Below are positions 18,050 to 26,564 of a DNA stretch of 64,000 nt, one piece after another (the first letter of the stretch is position 1; every line of letters begins with the position of its first letter). The position numbers and the translations under genes were made by a program. The DNA lies in NCBI RefSeq assembly GCF_000171815.1, contig NZ_ABGR01000009.1, positions 1-64,000 on the forward strand. Direction: 5' to 3'. The stretch comes from Vibrio sp. AND4 (GTDB lineage: Bacteria; Pseudomonadota; Gammaproteobacteria; Enterobacterales; Vibrionaceae). The notes under the pieces were generated by a model, which did not search any database, was not told where the DNA came from, and saw only the letters and a list, made by a program, of their open reading frames with translations.

Positions 18050-19987
18050 ATGAGATTCAATGTATCTGTATTGGCTAAAAGAGTATGCTACGCAGCCGCT
18101 TTATGTGCGGTAAGTGTGTCAGCAAACGCTGCGCTGAGCCTAGAAAAACAGCGCCAAGTTTATGAACAAGCTCAAGATTTATTAGACAAGAGTGACATCG
18201 ATGGTTACTTGTCTATCCGTTCTAAAATCGCTAATTATCCACTCACGCCTTATGTCGATTATCGGGTGTTTCTGAGACAATTACCGAGTAAGTCTCCACA
18301 ACAGGTAGACGAATTTATTCGCGATCACGAGGCGTTTCCGTTCTCGCGTCGTATTCGTGCCCCTTATTTAGATAACCTTTACCGTCAGAAAGATTGGAAA
18401 ACCATTGCTGAGTTTCAGAAAGTAGAGCCAAGTGGTGAGCGTTATCAATGCATTTTTTACGTTGCTCAACTGAAGCAGGGTAAACAAGCCACAGCCTTTA
18501 AAGGCGCAGAGCAAATGTGGTTACGCGGAAAGAGCATCGCCGACGAGTGTGATCCCTTGTTCTCCGCTTGGGACAAAGCTGGAAAGCGCACGGATGATTT
18601 GATTCTTCAACGTATGTTGTTGGCATTTGATGCGCGTAACAGTGGGTTAATGAATTATCTGCAAAAACTGCCTGAATCGGCTCAAGCAAAGCAGCAAGCT
18701 AAGGCGATGAAGGCCTTGTTTGATAAACCGGAAACGGTTGCCGCATTTGCTAAGAAGCAGCCTGCCAATGATTTTAATCGCGCTCAGAGCGAATATGCGC
18801 TCGAAAAACTGGCGCGTAAGAACACCAAGCAAGCGAAAACGGCGTACGCGACGGTAGTGAAAGGGCAGAAGTTCTCTTCAGAAAAAGCACAAGCACTGGC
18901 TGACTATATAGCGATTCGATTGATTCGTACTGAGTCGGATTCACTTGCTCAGTGGCGTGATGATAAAACCAAAACCAGTCAAGATCTGTCCCTAATTGAA
19001 AGCCGTATCCGCTTATCGATTCAAAATGGTGATTGGAGAGGCGTTCAGAAGTGGATCGCGGTATTGAGTGAGCAAGAGCAAGCGACGCTTAGATGGCAAT
19101 ACTGGCTCGGTCGAAGTGAGATTGCGCTCGGGAATAAAGCCGCTGGTGAGCAACGTTTAACAAAACTGGTCGGCCAACGTAACTTTTACAGCGTTGCTGC
19201 TGCGAATGCGATAGGCCAGTCAATCAAGTATCCATCAAGCACGGTTGAGTTAGACAAGAGCGTCATACAGCCGTACCAGAAGTCGTTGGCGCGAATCCAA
19301 GAGTTGATCGAAACGGACAAGATTGCCGCAGCGAAGAGCGAATGGGCCCATTTGCTTCGTCGTGTCGATAAAGCCGACAAAACTCAGTTGGCAGCCTACG
19401 CGGCTTCTAAACATTGGCATAACCTAACCGTTGTTGCGAGTATCGAAGCGAAAATGTGGGATAATATCCCGTTGCGCTTCCCGGTAGCGCATCGCTGGTG
19501 GTTCGACTTTTATGCCAAGAAGCACAACATCGACCCTATCACCATGATGTCATTAGCACGCCAAGAAAGTGCCTTGGACTCTGAAGCGCGTTCTCCTGTT
19601 GGTGCTCGAGGGCTCATGCAAATTATGCCAGCAACGGCAAAGTACACAGCGAAAAAATACAAGCTCAAGTATCAAGGGGCGCAAGACCTCTATAAGGTGA
19701 GTAAGAACATTGAAGTCGGCAGTCACTACCTACAAGGTTTGATGGAGGATTACGATAATAATCGTATTTTTGCGCTCGCTGCTTATAATGCGGGGCCTAA
19801 CCGAGTAAAAATGTGGCGAGAGCGAACTCAAGGAAAAGTCGACGCTTATTCCTTCATCGAAGCGATTTCCTTCAAAGAGACGCGTGGTTATGTGCAGAAC
19901 ATTTTGATGTTTGAGACATATTACCGCGACCTTTTAGGTGTCGATGGTCCGTTCTTGACCCCAAATGAGATCGATACCAAGTATTGA
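18050..19987 (+). CDS. slt: Soluble lytic murein transglycosylase
   Basis: Periplasmic exo-lytic transglycosylase producing anhydroMurNAc muropeptides, the substrates for NagZ and AnmK encoded nearby. From the ATG at 18050 it has 645 residues, the same as E. coli Slt, with a signal peptide ending around ANA-ALSLE. A long alpha-helical superhelical U-domain precedes the C-terminal lysozyme-like domain: ARQESALDSEA (catalytic Glu), GARGLMQIMPATA and AAYNAGPNRV. The frame is open upstream to a TTG at 17984, and ATG at 18041 is an alternative start. GGGG at 18034 fits 18050 better than 18041. Confidence 0.95.
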   Translation: MRFNVSVLAKRVCYAAALCAVSVSANAALSLEKQRQVYEQAQDLLDKSDIDGYLSIRSKIANYPLTPYVDYRVFLRQLPSKSPQQVDEFIRDHEAFPFSRRIRAPYLDNLYRQKDWKTIAEFQKVEPSGERYQCIFYVAQLKQGKQATAFKGAEQMWLRGKSIADECDPLFSAWDKAGKRTDDLILQRMLLAFDARNSGLMNYLQKLPESAQAKQQAKAMKALFDKPETVAAFAKKQPANDFNRAQSEYALEKLARKNTKQAKTAYATVVKGQKFSSEKAQALADYIAIRLIRTESDSLAQWRDDKTKTSQDLSLIESRIRLSIQNGDWRGVQKWIAVLSEQEQATLRWQYWLGRSEIALGNKAAGEQRLTKLVGQRNFYSVAAANAIGQSIKYPSSTVELDKSVIQPYQKSLARIQELIETDKIAAAKSEWAHLLRRVDKADKTQLAAYAASKHWHNLTVVASIEAKMWDNIPLRFPVAHRWWFDFYAKKHNIDPITMMSLARQESALDSEARSPVGARGLMQIMPATAKYTAKKYKLKYQGAQDLYKVSKNIEVGSHYLQGLMEDYDNNRIFALAAYNAGPNRVKMWRERTQGKVDAYSFIEAISFKETRGYVQNILMFETYYRDLLGVDGPFLTPNEIDTKY

Positions 19988-20000
19988 GTGAGGTAACTTG

Positions 20001-20303
20001 ATGTCACACGAACCTGAGTACAAAGACTGGCAACAGATTGTCGAATTGATCCGTTCTAGTGTGGATAACCAGCAACACGAGATGTTGTTGACCATGTTGA
20101 TGACGCCGGACGAGAGAGAATCGCTCACCGCCCGCGTTAACATTCTGAATGAGCTGCTCAAAGGTGAGCTTTCTCAGCGCCAAATCAGTCAAATGCTTGG
20201 TGTGGGGATTGCCACCATCACTCGTGGTTCAAATGAGTTAAAGTTGAAGTCGGACATGGATAAAGACAAACTCAAGACATTGCTAGAGCAGGGCACGCAA
20301 TAA
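20001..20303 (+). CDS. trpR: Trp operon repressor
   Basis: Tryptophan-dependent repressor, 100 residues from the ATG at 20001 with GAGG 7 bases upstream. The all-helical TrpR fold is evident: LTMLMTPDERESLTARV, then the helix-turn-helix LSQRQISQMLGVGIATITRGSN-like segment near residues 66-86. It starts 13 bp after slt, the slt-trpR order of enterics, so it may be read from the slt promoter. A TTG directly before the ATG would add one residue. Targets (trp operon, aroH-like genes) are outside the window. Confidence 0.96.
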   Translation: MSHEPEYKDWQQIVELIRSSVDNQQHEMLLTMLMTPDERESLTARVNILNELLKGELSQRQISQMLGVGIATITRGSNELKLKSDMDKDKLKTLLEQGTQ

Positions 20304-20336
20304 CCTTTGCGCTCAATTCTCTGAGTTACAGACAGC

Positions 20337-20363
20337 AAAAAGGGCGGAATCTCCGCCCTTTTT
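20337..20363. terminator. Bidirectional terminator trpR/yjjX
   Basis: Stem AAAAAGGGCGGA / TCCGCCCTTTTT with a 3-base loop. Confidence 0.9.
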
Positions 20364-20379
20364 AATCATCGTCTTACTG

Positions 20380-20931
20380 CTAGAGGTTCGCTGCAAAATG
20401 TTCAGGATTGGTAAAAGGAATCAACGCCAGAATCAAAGCTTGATGGTAGACCGAACTGCGCGTTAGCTGGTTTTGGGTCAGCAAACCAATTGCGCCGCCT
20501 TTTTGCTTGATATTCTCGGTACCAAATACGTCATCCATCACATCGCCAAGCTCATTGGCAAGTTCAAGTTTTTGTAGTACTTCTGGTGGTAGCATCAGGC
20601 TTGCAGAGCGTGATTCACCACGACGCGTCTCAGATTCAATCACCATCCAAGCAAAAGTGACATTTTCTTCAATCCCAGCCTCTAAACCGACATAGAAGTC
20701 CGCATTGGGTATTGCTGTTTTGGCGTTACGAACTCGGTTTAATGCGCCAAGGTGAGTTTCATCATTCGACATCGGTTGATCGGCCACTTCACTTGGAACA
20801 CTGACACCTACAAACTCAAAACTTTGCTCTGAGAAAGCGCTCTGAAAAGCACTCTCTACTGCCTTAATTTTTGCAGGGTTTAAGGAAGCGATTACGACCT
20901 TTTGGGTTACCATGATCTTTTTACCTAGCAT
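20380..20931 (-). CDS. yjjX: Inosine/xanthosine triphosphatase (YjjX NTPase)
   Basis: House-cleaning NTPase hydrolysing non-canonical purine triphosphates (ITP, XTP). It resembles E. coli YjjX (170 residues) along its length: ASLNPAKIKAVESAF, GLEAGIEENV, RGESRSASLMLP, and KGGAIGLLTQNQLTRSSVYHQALILAL. Two starts are possible, at 20931 (183 residues) and 20913 (177 residues). Each has the same AGGT-A5-type upstream sequence, because an 18-bp segment carrying ribosome-binding site and ATG is tandemly duplicated. The shorter form matches the family better. Confidence 0.92.
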   Translation of the reverse strand: MLGKKIMVTQKVVIASLNPAKIKAVESAFQSAFSEQSFEFVGVSVPSEVADQPMSNDETHLGALNRVRNAKTAIPNADFYVGLEAGIEENVTFAWMVIESETRRGESRSASLMLPPEVLQKLELANELGDVMDDVFGTENIKQKGGAIGLLTQNQLTRSSVYHQALILALIPFTNPEHFAANL

Positions 20932-20946
20932 GTTCTTTTTACCTAC
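20911..20946 (-). repeat. 18-bp tandem duplication of RBS plus start codon in yjjX
   Basis: Plus-strand 20911-20928 and 20929-20946 match at 16 of 18 positions; both read CATG[A/T]TCTTTTTACCTA, i.e. TAGGTAAAAAGA-C-ATG on the gene strand. Because 18 is a multiple of 3, both ATGs are in the same frame. Confidence 0.85.
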
Positions 20947-20971
20947 TGTCTCTTTTGTTAACTATCGCAAG

Positions 20972-22150
20972 TTAGCTCAGTTTTACCTGGGTCGGTTTTA
21001 CGTTCTCACTTGGGTAACAACCCAGGACTTTCAAGTGTTTGGTGATTTTTGTTAGTTCATCAATGGCTTGTTGCATCTCGTTGGAGCCAAGGTGGGATTC
21101 AAGATCAACGTAGAACATTTCTTCCCATGGGTTTCCCATAATTGGACGTGATTCTAGCTTGGTCATATTGATGCCGTAACGCTGAATAACCAATAGCGTT
21201 TGAACCAGTGACCCTGCTTCTTGTGACGTCGACATGATCAGGGTGGTCTTAGCTGGAATCTGCGTCGACACCTCAACAGGTTTGCGAGCAACAACGATAA
21301 AACGGGTATGATTTTCAGTTTGATTCGCGATGTTGCCTTGAATCGCTTGTAAGCCGTAAAGCTTGCCGCTTGAAGCATTGCCGATTGCAGCGACGTCGTC
21401 ACGGTTAAGCTCTTGTACCTTTTTCATTGCATCAGCAGTACTTGCACAAGACTCAAGCTTCACACCTTTCATACGGCTTAAGAACTCACCGCATTGTTGG
21501 TGTGGCTGGGGGTGTGAGTAAAGCGTTTTGATGTTCTCAAGACGAATGTCTTTGGTTGCGACTAAGCAATGTTCAATCGGTTGAGTCAGTTCACCGACGA
21601 TGTACAGCGTTGTGTGCTGCAGTAAGTCGTAGACTTCGTTAATAGAGCCGGAGCTGGTGTTCTCGATGGGCAAAACGCCATAGTCAGCATGACCTGACTC
21701 CACGGTTTGCGTCACCTCTTTGAAGTGTTCACAGTTGAGTTCTATCAGTTCGGTATTTTTACGGCTGAAGTATTCGCGACTAGCAAGGTGTGAATAAGAG
21801 CCTTTTGCGCCAAGGAAAGCAACACGAGCAAGAGGCTTACGGCTTTGTTGTGGATTAGCTAGGTTTTGCAGGTAGCTTTGTTGAAGAAGGACAGAGTCCT
21901 CAATAATAGTGTGAAACAGTTTGGTGATGTACTGAGCGTCGAGTTGGTATTTATCACGGCCGTTGGCGATCAGTTTAACGAGGAGTTGCTGTTCACGGAC
22001 GGCATCACGAACAGGCTTCGATGTTTTAACCTTGCTTTTGGCTACAGCAATACTTAGATTGCGGCGCTCAGACAATAGGCATAAAAGTTCGTCATCGAGC
22101 TCATTCAAACGTAAACGAATTTCTTCCAGGGAAATAGGTTGGTCAGTCAT
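20972..22150 (-). CDS. pheA: Bifunctional chorismate mutase/prephenate dehydratase (P-protein)
   Basis: Converts chorismate to prephenate and then phenylpyruvate. From the ATG at 22150 it has 392 residues (E. coli 386). It has the N-terminal AroQ mutase (LRLNELDDELLCLLSERR), the prephenate dehydratase domain (GAKGSYSH, ENTSSGSINEVYDLL, NHTRFIVVA) and a C-terminal ACT domain with the Phe-binding ESRP motif in KLESRPIMGNPW. AAGGAAAG precedes the ATG directly after the attenuator. A GTG at 22219 keeps the frame open but lies inside the leader between peptide and terminator, so that longer product is rejected. Confidence 0.96.
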   Translation of the reverse strand: MTDQPISLEEIRLRLNELDDELLCLLSERRNLSIAVAKSKVKTSKPVRDAVREQQLLVKLIANGRDKYQLDAQYITKLFHTIIEDSVLLQQSYLQNLANPQQSRKPLARVAFLGAKGSYSHLASREYFSRKNTELIELNCEHFKEVTQTVESGHADYGVLPIENTSSGSINEVYDLLQHTTLYIVGELTQPIEHCLVATKDIRLENIKTLYSHPQPHQQCGEFLSRMKGVKLESCASTADAMKKVQELNRDDVAAIGNASSGKLYGLQAIQGNIANQTENHTRFIVVARKPVEVSTQIPAKTTLIMSTSQEAGSLVQTLLVIQRYGINMTKLESRPIMGNPWEEMFYVDLESHLGSNEMQQAIDELTKITKHLKVLGCYPSENVKPTQVKLS

Positions 22151-22171
22151 CAATTCTTTCCTTATAAAAAA

Positions 22172-22192
22172 GCCTCCCGATTTGGGAGGCTT
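22172..22192 (-). terminator. pheA attenuator terminator
   Basis: On the minus strand, a GC stem GCCTCCC / GGGAGGC with the loop AAATC-type, followed by six Ts and then the pheA ribosome-binding site. A competing arm (GGAGGGGCT, about 22226-22236) can pair with AGCCTC of the 5' stem arm, and CTTCC at the end of the leader ORF can pair with GGAGG. This gives the classic 1:2, 2:3, 3:4 attenuation set. Confidence 0.85.
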
Positions 22193-22239
22193 TCTGTTTG
22201 TTTTTGACTTTTCTTTCACAAACGAGTTAGCCCCTCCAA

Positions 22240-22287
22240 CTATGGAAGGAAAAAGAAGTCAAAAAGAAACAGGTTTGTTGAATGCAT
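22240..22287 (-). CDS. pheL: pheA operon leader peptide
   Basis: A 15-codon ORF on the minus strand, ATG at 22287 to TAG at 22240, reads MHSTNLFLFDFFFLP: five phenylalanines, three of them consecutive. It lies between the raiA terminator and the pheA attenuator, the same place as pheL in enterics. Ribosome stalling at these Phe codons under starvation would favour the antiterminator and let pheA be read. It is too short for ordinary ORF calling but the combination with the attenuator is compelling. Confidence 0.9.
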   Translation of the reverse strand: MHSTNLFLFDFFFLP

Positions 22288-22348
22288 AAATAGTGCTTAA
22301 TTTGTGAGTGTTTAAACACAATAAGCAAGCTGGCGGGGAGCGTCAAGC

Positions 22349-22376
22349 AAAAAAATAGCGCCTTTCGGCGCTATTT
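22349..22376 (-). terminator. Terminator after raiA
   Basis: Stem AATAGCGCC / GGCGCTATT with a 4-base loop; on the minus strand it is followed by seven Ts, isolating raiA from pheL-pheA. Confidence 0.9.
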
Positions 22377-22392
22377 CCTCAATCTTTGTCTT

Positions 22393-22719
22393 TTACTCTT
22401 CTTCTTCCACTAGCTCAGGCTTACTTGCTCGTCGAGCTTCAGGTTTGTGGGTCAGCTTATTTAGCTGACGTTCTAATTTTTGCTCCACTTCATTGATGGC
22501 GGCGTAAAGGTCTTCATGAGTTGCTGAGGCGATTAGTTGGCCTTTAGGAACCTTAATAATGGCTTCGAATTTCTTCTGTTTGTTTGGTTCCTCACTGAAC
22601 GTTGCTTGGCATCCGATAATGTCGACCTGCCACTTCTCCAGCTTCTTGAATTTACTCTCAATGTGAGCACGGATTGCAGAGGTGATTTCGATGTTTTTAC
22701 CAGTAATATTCATTGTCAT
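22393..22719 (-). CDS. raiA: Ribosome-associated inhibitor A (stationary-phase ribosome factor)
   Basis: Binds the decoding region of the small subunit under stress and blocks translation. It has 108 residues; E. coli RaiA has 113. The start MTMNITGKNIEITSAIR, the LEKWQ helix, the HEDLYAAINEVEQKLERQLNKL helix and an acidic tail (VEEEE) match RaiA rather than the shorter HPF. It lies upstream of pheL-pheA, as in E. coli. GAGGAAAAAC precedes the ATG. A good CRP site lies at 22786-22801, consistent with the cAMP-CRP control reported for enteric raiA (from memory). Confidence 0.92.
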   Translation of the reverse strand: MTMNITGKNIEITSAIRAHIESKFKKLEKWQVDIIGCQATFSEEPNKQKKFEAIIKVPKGQLIASATHEDLYAAINEVEQKLERQLNKLTHKPEARRASKPELVEEEE

Positions 22720-22785
22720 AAATGTTTTTCCTCTGTGTCATCCCTAATGGGTTAACTTCAGATTACCCCTTTGAGGAGAAAAGAA

Positions 22786-22801
22786 TGTGATTTATGTCAC
22801 C
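22786..22801 (-). promoter_or_regulatory. CRP-like site upstream of raiA
   Basis: TGTGA-N6-TCACC, one base from the CRP palindrome TGTGA-N6-TCACA. A weaker relative (TGTGA-N6-TCAAG) lies at 22835-22850. Distance to the raiA ATG is about 67 bp. Confidence 0.65.
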
Positions 22802-23038
22802 TTTTTGAGTGGTTGTTTCGAGATAAAAAATGAATGTGATCTCACTCAAGAACTGTTCAGATTTATGTGAAAATTGCTTGTTATCGGATTCTAAATCATT
22901 AGATTGGATAGAGTACTGTGCTGAAAACTAAAACGTTTTTAGGGGCTATTTACGACTTGTAATTCTAGCGAGTCAAAAACTGACCAAGTCAAAGCTGTGA
23001 ATCAGCTCACCCTTGCTGTGCACAATAAATTTGATTTT

Positions 23039-23069
23039 AAAACGCCGCTCATTGGTTGAGCGGCGTTTT
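23039..23069 (-). terminator. Terminator after mltF
   Basis: Stem AAAACGCCGCTC / GAGCGGCGTTTT with a 7-base loop, symmetric enough to work both ways. Confidence 0.88.
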
Positions 23070-23110
23070 AGTTTTGGCTGACGATATAATTTCTATCTGG
23101 CGATACAGTT

Positions 23111-24580
23111 TTAGGGCGTTTGACCGACTCTGCGTATGGGAATCATGAAGACAGGAATGTCTGGTACAAGCAAGACGTTGTCGAGCGTTTTCGCGAGATC
23201 AAGGCTTTCTAACTGTTTGTAGATCACGTAGTAACGATTCACATTGGTCACATACCTTACGGTTTCTCTTAAACTTTTGCGTGTTACCACTTCGACATTA
23301 TTAAACCAAACATTCGGATCGTAACCTTGCTGAGCCGCCCGTTTTCTCATTTTCTCTACATTCCCTGGCCCTGCATTGTATGCCGCTAATGTTAAATAGA
23401 GTTTATTGTCTTTACTGATCGCGCTGTCATTAAAGTAATAGCGGCGGAGAAACGCCATGTACTTCACGCCCGCATGAACATTATTTTCTAAGTTACGAAT
23501 GTTTTTAATGTTTACATTAGGATCACCCGCAGTACTCGGTAAGATCTGCATGATGCCGACCGCACCACGACTTGAGGATAGGTTGTTGTTGAACCCTGAT
23601 TCTTGATAGGCCACGGCGGCAATGAGCAGGTAATCAAAATCGTATTTCTTGCCATATTTAGAAAAAAGTGAGGAGAGCTTTTCGAGTTGGGCAATCTTTT
23701 TGGGGTTTAGCGCTTTATTGAGCCAGTTGGTGTTGTCGATATACTTACCGTAAATGACATTGCCAAGTAAGGTGCCAGACTTAGCGGTGCGAATGAATTT
23801 ATTCACGACTTTCATCAACTCAGGACTGTCTTGGCGCGTGGCCCAAGCGATCTCTCCACCTTTGCGAATTGGGATCTTCGTGTGCGCGCGGATGCCGCCC
23901 ATAAAATTCATCCACAGTTTGGCTTTATGGCTATCCAGCACGATGGCTTTGACGTAACCATTATTTAGCATCCCTACTAACTCGTAATCCTGTAGCGTTT
24001 CTTCGATAAAATGCACCACGATAGGTGGTAAACCTTTTTTGTTGAGGTTTTTGTTTAAGGCTTGAATGCTCTCAAAGTAACTTGAGCTAGCGCGGACCCA
24101 AATCTCTTTACCACTCAATTGTTCAATCTTGGTCATTGCTGGGGTGTCTTTTTTGGTGATTATCCATTCTTGGATCCCAGTCATTGCAGGGGCGCTAAAA
24201 CTGACCGACTTCTTGCGCGCTTCGGTAATAGTAAGGTTAGCGACAACTAAATCCCCTAAACCTTGCTCTAAAGAAGGCAGAAGTTGATCTCTAGAGACGG
24301 GAATAATTTGAATATTGATAGTAGGTTTGAGTTTGCGGAGGTCTTTTTCGAAATGAGCCAATAACTCTGCCCCGATGCCTTTTGGCTTCCCACCCTCTAT
24401 ATAATAGAAACCAAGGTCGGCAGACACCAAAACGCGCAGGATGTTTTTGTCTTTGATGACACCAAGATCACCCTTATAAGGTGGTTGTCTGAGAGGGGAG
24501 AGCTCCAGCGCAAAACTTGAAGCGGAGAGCAGGAGTATTAGCCACGCCCATAACTTTGGTAGGGTCACGTTCACATCCAT
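23111..24580 (-). CDS. mltF: Membrane-bound lytic murein transglycosylase F
   Basis: Peptidoglycan lytic transglycosylase with an N-terminal solute-binding-protein-like regulatory module. It has 489 residues. A signal peptide or anchor lies at about 10-25 (WAWLILLLSASSFA). The SBP_bac_3-type domain runs about 40-290 (ILRVLVSADLGFYY, LVVANLTITEARK). The C-terminal SLT domain carries AVAYQESGFN (catalytic Glu), GAVGIMQILPSTA and AAYNAGPGNV. It has no lipobox; anchoring is probably through the amphipathic ends. It adds to slt, mepA and the M23 gene as a wall-cutting enzyme in this window. Confidence 0.94.
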   Translation of the reverse strand: MDVNVTLPKLWAWLILLLSASSFALELSPLRQPPYKGDLGVIKDKNILRVLVSADLGFYYIEGGKPKGIGAELLAHFEKDLRKLKPTINIQIIPVSRDQLLPSLEQGLGDLVVANLTITEARKKSVSFSAPAMTGIQEWIITKKDTPAMTKIEQLSGKEIWVRASSSYFESIQALNKNLNKKGLPPIVVHFIEETLQDYELVGMLNNGYVKAIVLDSHKAKLWMNFMGGIRAHTKIPIRKGGEIAWATRQDSPELMKVVNKFIRTAKSGTLLGNVIYGKYIDNTNWLNKALNPKKIAQLEKLSSLFSKYGKKYDFDYLLIAAVAYQESGFNNNLSSSRGAVGIMQILPSTAGDPNVNIKNIRNLENNVHAGVKYMAFLRRYYFNDSAISKDNKLYLTLAAYNAGPGNVEKMRKRAAQQGYDPNVWFNNVEVVTRKSLRETVRYVTNVNRYYVIYKQLESLDLAKTLDNVLLVPDIPVFMIPIRRVGQTP

Positions 24581-24687
24581 GTTAATGGTGGAGGAGAACT
24601 TTAAGCATATGCACTGCTTAAAAAACCATCAAGTTAGGGGGGTGGTAACAATAAAAGACAAGATAATAATGATGAAGGCAGAAACAA

Positions 24688-24715
24688 CACCGCCACAGTT
24701 TGAGCTGTGGCGGTG
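24688..24715 (-). terminator. Hairpin terminator after bamD
   Basis: Stem CACCGCCACAG / CTGTGGCGGTG with a 6-base loop; the T tract on the minus strand is poor (TGTTGTTTC). Confidence 0.65.
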
Positions 24716-24720
24716 AGAAG

Positions 24721-25449
24721 TTAGTTTGCTGAGTTAAGCTTGATCAGCGCTTCTGTTCTAGCAACGGCGTCGTCCAGTTTCAGTTGTTTGTAGGCTTCTA
24801 ACTGGATTTCAAGTGACTTACGTGCTGCTTCTGTATCAGGGAAAGCTTTTTGAAGTTCTTGAGAGCGGTTGATTGCTGCAATCCAAGCTTCACGGCGCAA
24901 GTAGAAGTCAGCAGTGGCAAGATCGTAGTTTGCCAGACGGTTCTTTAGTGCAACCATGCGTCTTTGTGAGTCTTCCGCGTATGGGCTGCTTGGGTAACGT
25001 TCTAGCAGTTTTTTGAAGTCACCGAACGCTTTTTTCACAGGCTCTGGATCACGGTCACTGCGATCGACATTGAATAAGTCATGCATGAAGTTACGGTCTT
25101 GCGCCATGTGACTCAAGCCACGCATGTACAATACCCAGTCCATTTTTTCATGAGTTGGGTTCAAACGCATAAAGCGGGAAATGGTTGCTAAGCCTAATGC
25201 TAGGTCGTCATTTTTGTAATACGCGTAGATGAGGTCAAGTTGCACCTGCTCAGAGTAGGCTCCAAACGGGTAACGTGAATCCAAAGCTTCTAACTTCTCG
25301 ATAGCAGAAAGCCAGTTACCGCTTTGCAGAGAAGTTTGCGCGTCTGCATACAGTTCAGAAGGCGGCACATCAGGAACGATTTCTTCTTTGCTTGCACAGC
25401 CAAACAGGAGGGAAACCGCTAAAAGGCCTATTAAAGTCTGATGTTTCAT
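24721..25449 (-). CDS. bamD: Outer-membrane assembly lipoprotein BamD
   Basis: Essential component of the BAM complex that inserts beta-barrel proteins in the outer membrane. It has 242 residues. The lipoprotein signal MKHQTLIGLLAVSLLFGC (lipobox LFGC, Cys18) is followed by five TPR-like helical pairs, including WLSAIEKLEALDSRYPFG and FKKLLERYPSSPYAEDSQRRM. It is divergent from rluD, as in enterics. The long shared 5' region contains a GTTACT...AGTAAC hairpin in the bamD leader (about 25493-25518) whose role is unknown. Confidence 0.95.
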   Translation of the reverse strand: MKHQTLIGLLAVSLLFGCASKEEIVPDVPPSELYADAQTSLQSGNWLSAIEKLEALDSRYPFGAYSEQVQLDLIYAYYKNDDLALGLATISRFMRLNPTHEKMDWVLYMRGLSHMAQDRNFMHDLFNVDRSDRDPEPVKKAFGDFKKLLERYPSSPYAEDSQRRMVALKNRLANYDLATADFYLRREAWIAAINRSQELQKAFPDTEAARKSLEIQLEAYKQLKLDDAVARTEALIKLNSAN

Positions 25450-25585
25450 ATCAGGAGTCTGTTCCTTGAATCTAAATATTTCTTAAGCTGCCGTTACTTT
25501 CTTTGCAGTAACAGATACAATGACGGAATACTCTATTTTTCCACAGTCGTGAGCATTAGTCTCACAGTTTTTAAAAAAGTTCGAT

Positions 25586-26563
25586 ATGGCCCAACAGATT
25601 GTTTTAACCAATACCGTAAAAGATAGCCAGTTAGGTCAGCGTTTGGACCAAGCTATCGCAGAATTATTCGCTGACTTCTCTCGTTCTCGCTTGAAAGAAT
25701 GGCTGCTTGATGGAAAGGTACATGTGAATGGTGAAGTTGTCACTAAACCTCGCACCAGAGTAATGGGTGGCGAGGAAATTACCTTGCAAGCCGAGTTAGA
25801 GGATGAGGAGCGCTGGGAGGCGCAAGATATCCCCTTAGATATCGTCTACGAAGATGAAGATATCATTGTCATCAACAAACCTCGTGATTTTGTCGTACAC
25901 CCAGGGGCAGGCACGCCAGATTGCACAGTGCTGAACGCATTACTGCATCATTACCCAGACATCGCGGAAGTACCTCGAGCTGGTATCGTTCACCGTCTGG
26001 ATAAAGATACGACGGGTCTGATGGTGGTTGCGAAGACCGTGCCTGCACAAACTCGTCTGGTTCGCGCATTGCAAAAACGTAACATCACTCGTGAGTATGA
26101 AGCGATAGCGATCGGCCGCATGACAGCGGGCGGTAAAGTCGAGCAGCCTATCGGTCGTCACTCTACCAAACGTACGTTAATGGCGGTTGCGCCTTTGGGT
26201 AAACCTGCGGTAACGCATTACCGTGTTGCAGAGCGCTTCCGTGAACACACGCGTATTCGTCTTCGTCTAGAAACCGGTCGTACGCACCAAATCCGTGTTC
26301 ATATGTCTTACCTACAGCATCCTCTACTTGGTGATACGGCTTACGGTGGTCGTGCTCGTATCCCAACGGGCGCGTCGGAAGAGCTAACGGCAATGATTCG
26401 TGGTTTTGATCGCCAAGCACTGCACGCTGTTATGTTGCGTTTCGAACACCCTATCACGGGGGAAGAGCTAGAGTTCCACGCTCCAATTCCTGATGATATG
26501 GTCGAAATGACAGAGTCCCTGCGTAAGGATACTGAGGAGTTCGGCTTACCTGACGAGTTCTAA
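25586..26563 (+). CDS. rluD: 23S rRNA pseudouridine(1911/1915/1917) synthase RluD
   Basis: Makes the three pseudouridines of helix 69 in 23S rRNA. It has 325 residues. An S4 RNA-binding domain lies at about 18-75 (RLDQAIAELFADFSRSRLKEWL) and the RsuA/RluD catalytic domain follows, with HRLDKDTTG and catalytic Asp139, the same number as in E. coli. LETGRTHQIRVH and HPLLGDTAYGG follow. The stop is one base before the pgeF start, so the two are translationally coupled. Confidence 0.97.
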   Translation: MAQQIVLTNTVKDSQLGQRLDQAIAELFADFSRSRLKEWLLDGKVHVNGEVVTKPRTRVMGGEEITLQAELEDEERWEAQDIPLDIVYEDEDIIVINKPRDFVVHPGAGTPDCTVLNALLHHYPDIAEVPRAGIVHRLDKDTTGLMVVAKTVPAQTRLVRALQKRNITREYEAIAIGRMTAGGKVEQPIGRHSTKRTLMAVAPLGKPAVTHYRVAERFREHTRIRLRLETGRTHQIRVHMSYLQHPLLGDTAYGGRARIPTGASEELTAMIRGFDRQALHAVMLRFEHPITGEELEFHAPIPDDMVEMTESLRKDTEEFGLPDEF

Positions 26564-26564
26564 T

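Larger units (their letters stand above)
22720..23110. other. Intergenic region raiA/mltF
   Basis: About 390 bp without a supported ORF. It contains the raiA control region with one strong and one half CRP-like site, and the mltF terminator at 23039-23069. The middle (22860-23030) is A/T rich and shows nothing I can name. Confidence 0.5.

Noticed and set aside
22151-22219. Extension of pheA to a GTG at 22219
   Set aside because: The segment is the attenuator leader: it contains the terminator stem directly before the true ATG and its ribosome-binding site.
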